Origin: Amycolatopsis cihanbeyliensis
Lineage (GTDB): Bacteria > Actinomycetota > Actinomycetes > Mycobacteriales > Pseudonocardiaceae
Direction of reading: 5' to 3'
Assembly (NCBI RefSeq): GCF_006715045.1
Contig: NZ_VFML01000001.1
Span: forward strand, 5,304,001-5,368,000
Length of the DNA stretch: 64,000 nt
Made by a program: the position numbers and the translations under genes. Below the pieces are notes generated by a model. It was not told the origin of the DNA, ran no database searches, and saw nothing but the letters and a program-made list of their open reading frames with translations. Below are positions 63,003 through 64,000 of this stretch, piece after piece (position 1 is the stretch's first letter; each line of letters begins with the position of its first letter).

Positions 63003-64000
63003 TCAGACGGGCTCCGTGGCCGCCTCGACCTTCGCCGCGGCTTCGGGTGCCGCCGCGGGCTCGGGCTCGGGTTCGGGCGCGACCCACTGCGGCATGGCGC
63101 GCATCGGGAGCGCGAACATGACGAGGAAGGTCGCGACCAGGATGCCGGCCACCCACCACAGGGTGTTCTGGAAGGCGGCCACGAAGGCCGGTCCCAGCGT
63201 GGCGGGGGTGAGCTGGTCACCCAGCACGCCGAAGAAGAACACCGAGGTCAGGCCGAGGCCGAGCGCCATCCCGAGCTGCTGGGTGGTGCTGATCAGCCCG
63301 GAGGCGGAGCCGGAGTGCTGCACCGGCACGTCGCCGAGCACCGCGTTCGCCAGCGGGGCCACGATCAGGCCCATGCCGGCGCCGACGACGATGAGCGGCA
63401 GGAACATGTGCCACGAGGCGATCTCTTGACCGAAGAGCTCGGTGGCGCCGAGGTAGAGCAACATCCCCGCGGCCATGATCAACGCGCCGGCCTGGAGCAC
63501 CTTACGACCGAAACGCGGGACCAGTTTCTCCACCGACACCCCGGCCAGCACCGCGGTGGCGAGCGAGAACGGGATGCCGGTCAAACCGGCCTTCAGCACG
63601 CTCCAGCCCAGCCCGACCTGCATGTAGAGCGACCAGACCAGGAAGAAGATACCGCTCACGATGCCGAAGGCGATCTGCACGACGATCCCGGCGGAGAAAC
63701 TCCTCACCGAGAACAGCGACAGTTCGATGAGGGGAGAGCCGTCCCTGCGGGTCTTCGCGCGCTCGTAGGCCACCAGGCCCACGAAGACCACCACCGACAG
63801 CGCCATCGTCACGAACGTCCACGTCGGCCAGCCGATCTCCTCACCAAGGGTGAGCGGGTACAGCAGCATCAGCAGGCCGGCCGTGCCCAGCACCACGCCG
63901 ACCAGGTCGAGGCGCAGCCGGTACGGCGCCTTGGTCTCCGTGATGTATTTCGCGCCCAGGACCAGCGCGGCGATGCCGACCGGCAGGTTGATCAGGAAGA
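63003..64000 (-). CDS. MFS exporter, DHA2/EmrB type (N-terminal part outside window)
   Basis: The last about 330 residues are visible; the frame stays open to the right edge, where it reads FLINLPVGIAALVLGAKYI, a helix typical of 14-TMS DHA2 drug exporters. Seven to eight further membrane segments follow, then an Ala/Glu-Pro-rich tail. It is likely the exporter for one of the products encoded here, though membership in the locus is inferred from position only. Confidence 0.88.
   Translation of the reverse strand, partial: FLINLPVGIAALVLGAKYITETKAPYRLRLDLVGVVLGTAGLLMLLYPLTLGEEIGWPTWTFVTMALSVVVFVGLVAYERAKTRRDGSPLIELSLFSVRSFSAGIVVQIAFGIVSGIFFLVWSLYMQVGLGWSVLKAGLTGIPFSLATAVLAGVSVEKLVPRFGRKVLQAGALIMAAGMLLYLGATELFGQEIASWHMFLPLIVVGAGMGLIVAPLANAVLGDVPVQHSGSASGLISTTQQLGMALGLGLTSVFFFGVLGDQLTPATLGPAFVAAFQNTLWWVAGILVATFLVMFALPMRAMPQWVAPEPEPEPAAAPEAAAKVEAATEPV

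Overview
High-GC actinomycete DNA, most likely from a Pseudonocardiales-type genus. The evidence is GC-rich codon use throughout, SARP regulators, a CGNR/ABATE regulator, a DUF222 fragment, a mycothiol-dependent isomerase-like protein and an SpdB-like (DUF2637) spread protein. I saw no rRNA, tRNA or CRISPR array.

Layout. (1) 1-10.5 kb is an accessory region: an edge-truncated gene, an XRE/ImmA operon, a HEPN-domain gene overlapping a probably frameshifted partner, a TPR/membrane-protein pair, an isochorismatase-like hydrolase, and an SpdB/HTH pair that looks like the remains of an integrative plasmid. (2) 10.6-19.1 kb holds ordinary chromosomal genes: a frameshifted hydrolase, AraC-VOC-UvrA-like, LysR/MFS, a PcaB-like lyase and a DUF3052-like protein. 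(3) 19.3-51.2 kb is a large natural-product cluster. (4) 51.2-53.9 kb is filler with decayed genes. (5) 53.9-62.7 kb is a small azole-type RiPP locus with a dense regulatory block. (6) A DHA2-type exporter runs off the right edge.

The main cluster joins two precursor pathways. The first is an amino-group carrier protein (AmCP) pathway. A LysW-like carrier (27722) is followed by LysX, LysY and a two-subunit transketolase. On the divergent strand lie a fused LysZ-LysK (kinase plus hydrolase), an atypical SDR, a sulfotransferase and an HK97-fold shell protein that I read as a Family 3 (natural-product) encapsulin. CysD and a CysN-CysC fusion supply PAPS without any sulfite-forming genes. This resembles the AmCP/transketolase logic known for vazabitide, azinomycin and ficellomycin amino acids, in which sulfate can act as a leaving group.

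The second pathway makes 3-hydroxyanthranilate: DAHP synthase, PhzE, PhzD and an EntA-like SDR. It is accompanied by an amidohydrolase, a PaaK-like ligase and a KASIII-like acyltransferase in the combination known from benzoxazole clusters (nataxazole, A33853). An O-methyltransferase, an arylamine N-acetyltransferase, an ALDH, an acyl-CoA ligase/dehydrogenase pair and one A-T NRPS protein would tailor and join the parts. My inferred product is a hybrid of an aryl (3-hydroxyanthranilate) unit with an AmCP-derived, once-sulfated amino acid, with at least one step associated with a protein shell. I know of no described compound with exactly this gene set.

Regulation seen in the DNA: three 29-bp GTTRC-N19-GTAAC sites next to a CGNR regulator and in front of the aromatic operons; a TGAG-N3-TTCAT motif upstream of cysD and of both SARP genes; two paralogous SARP and response-regulator genes paired with one double histidine kinase; and a 150-bp MITE-like element present in two inverted copies plus a fragment.
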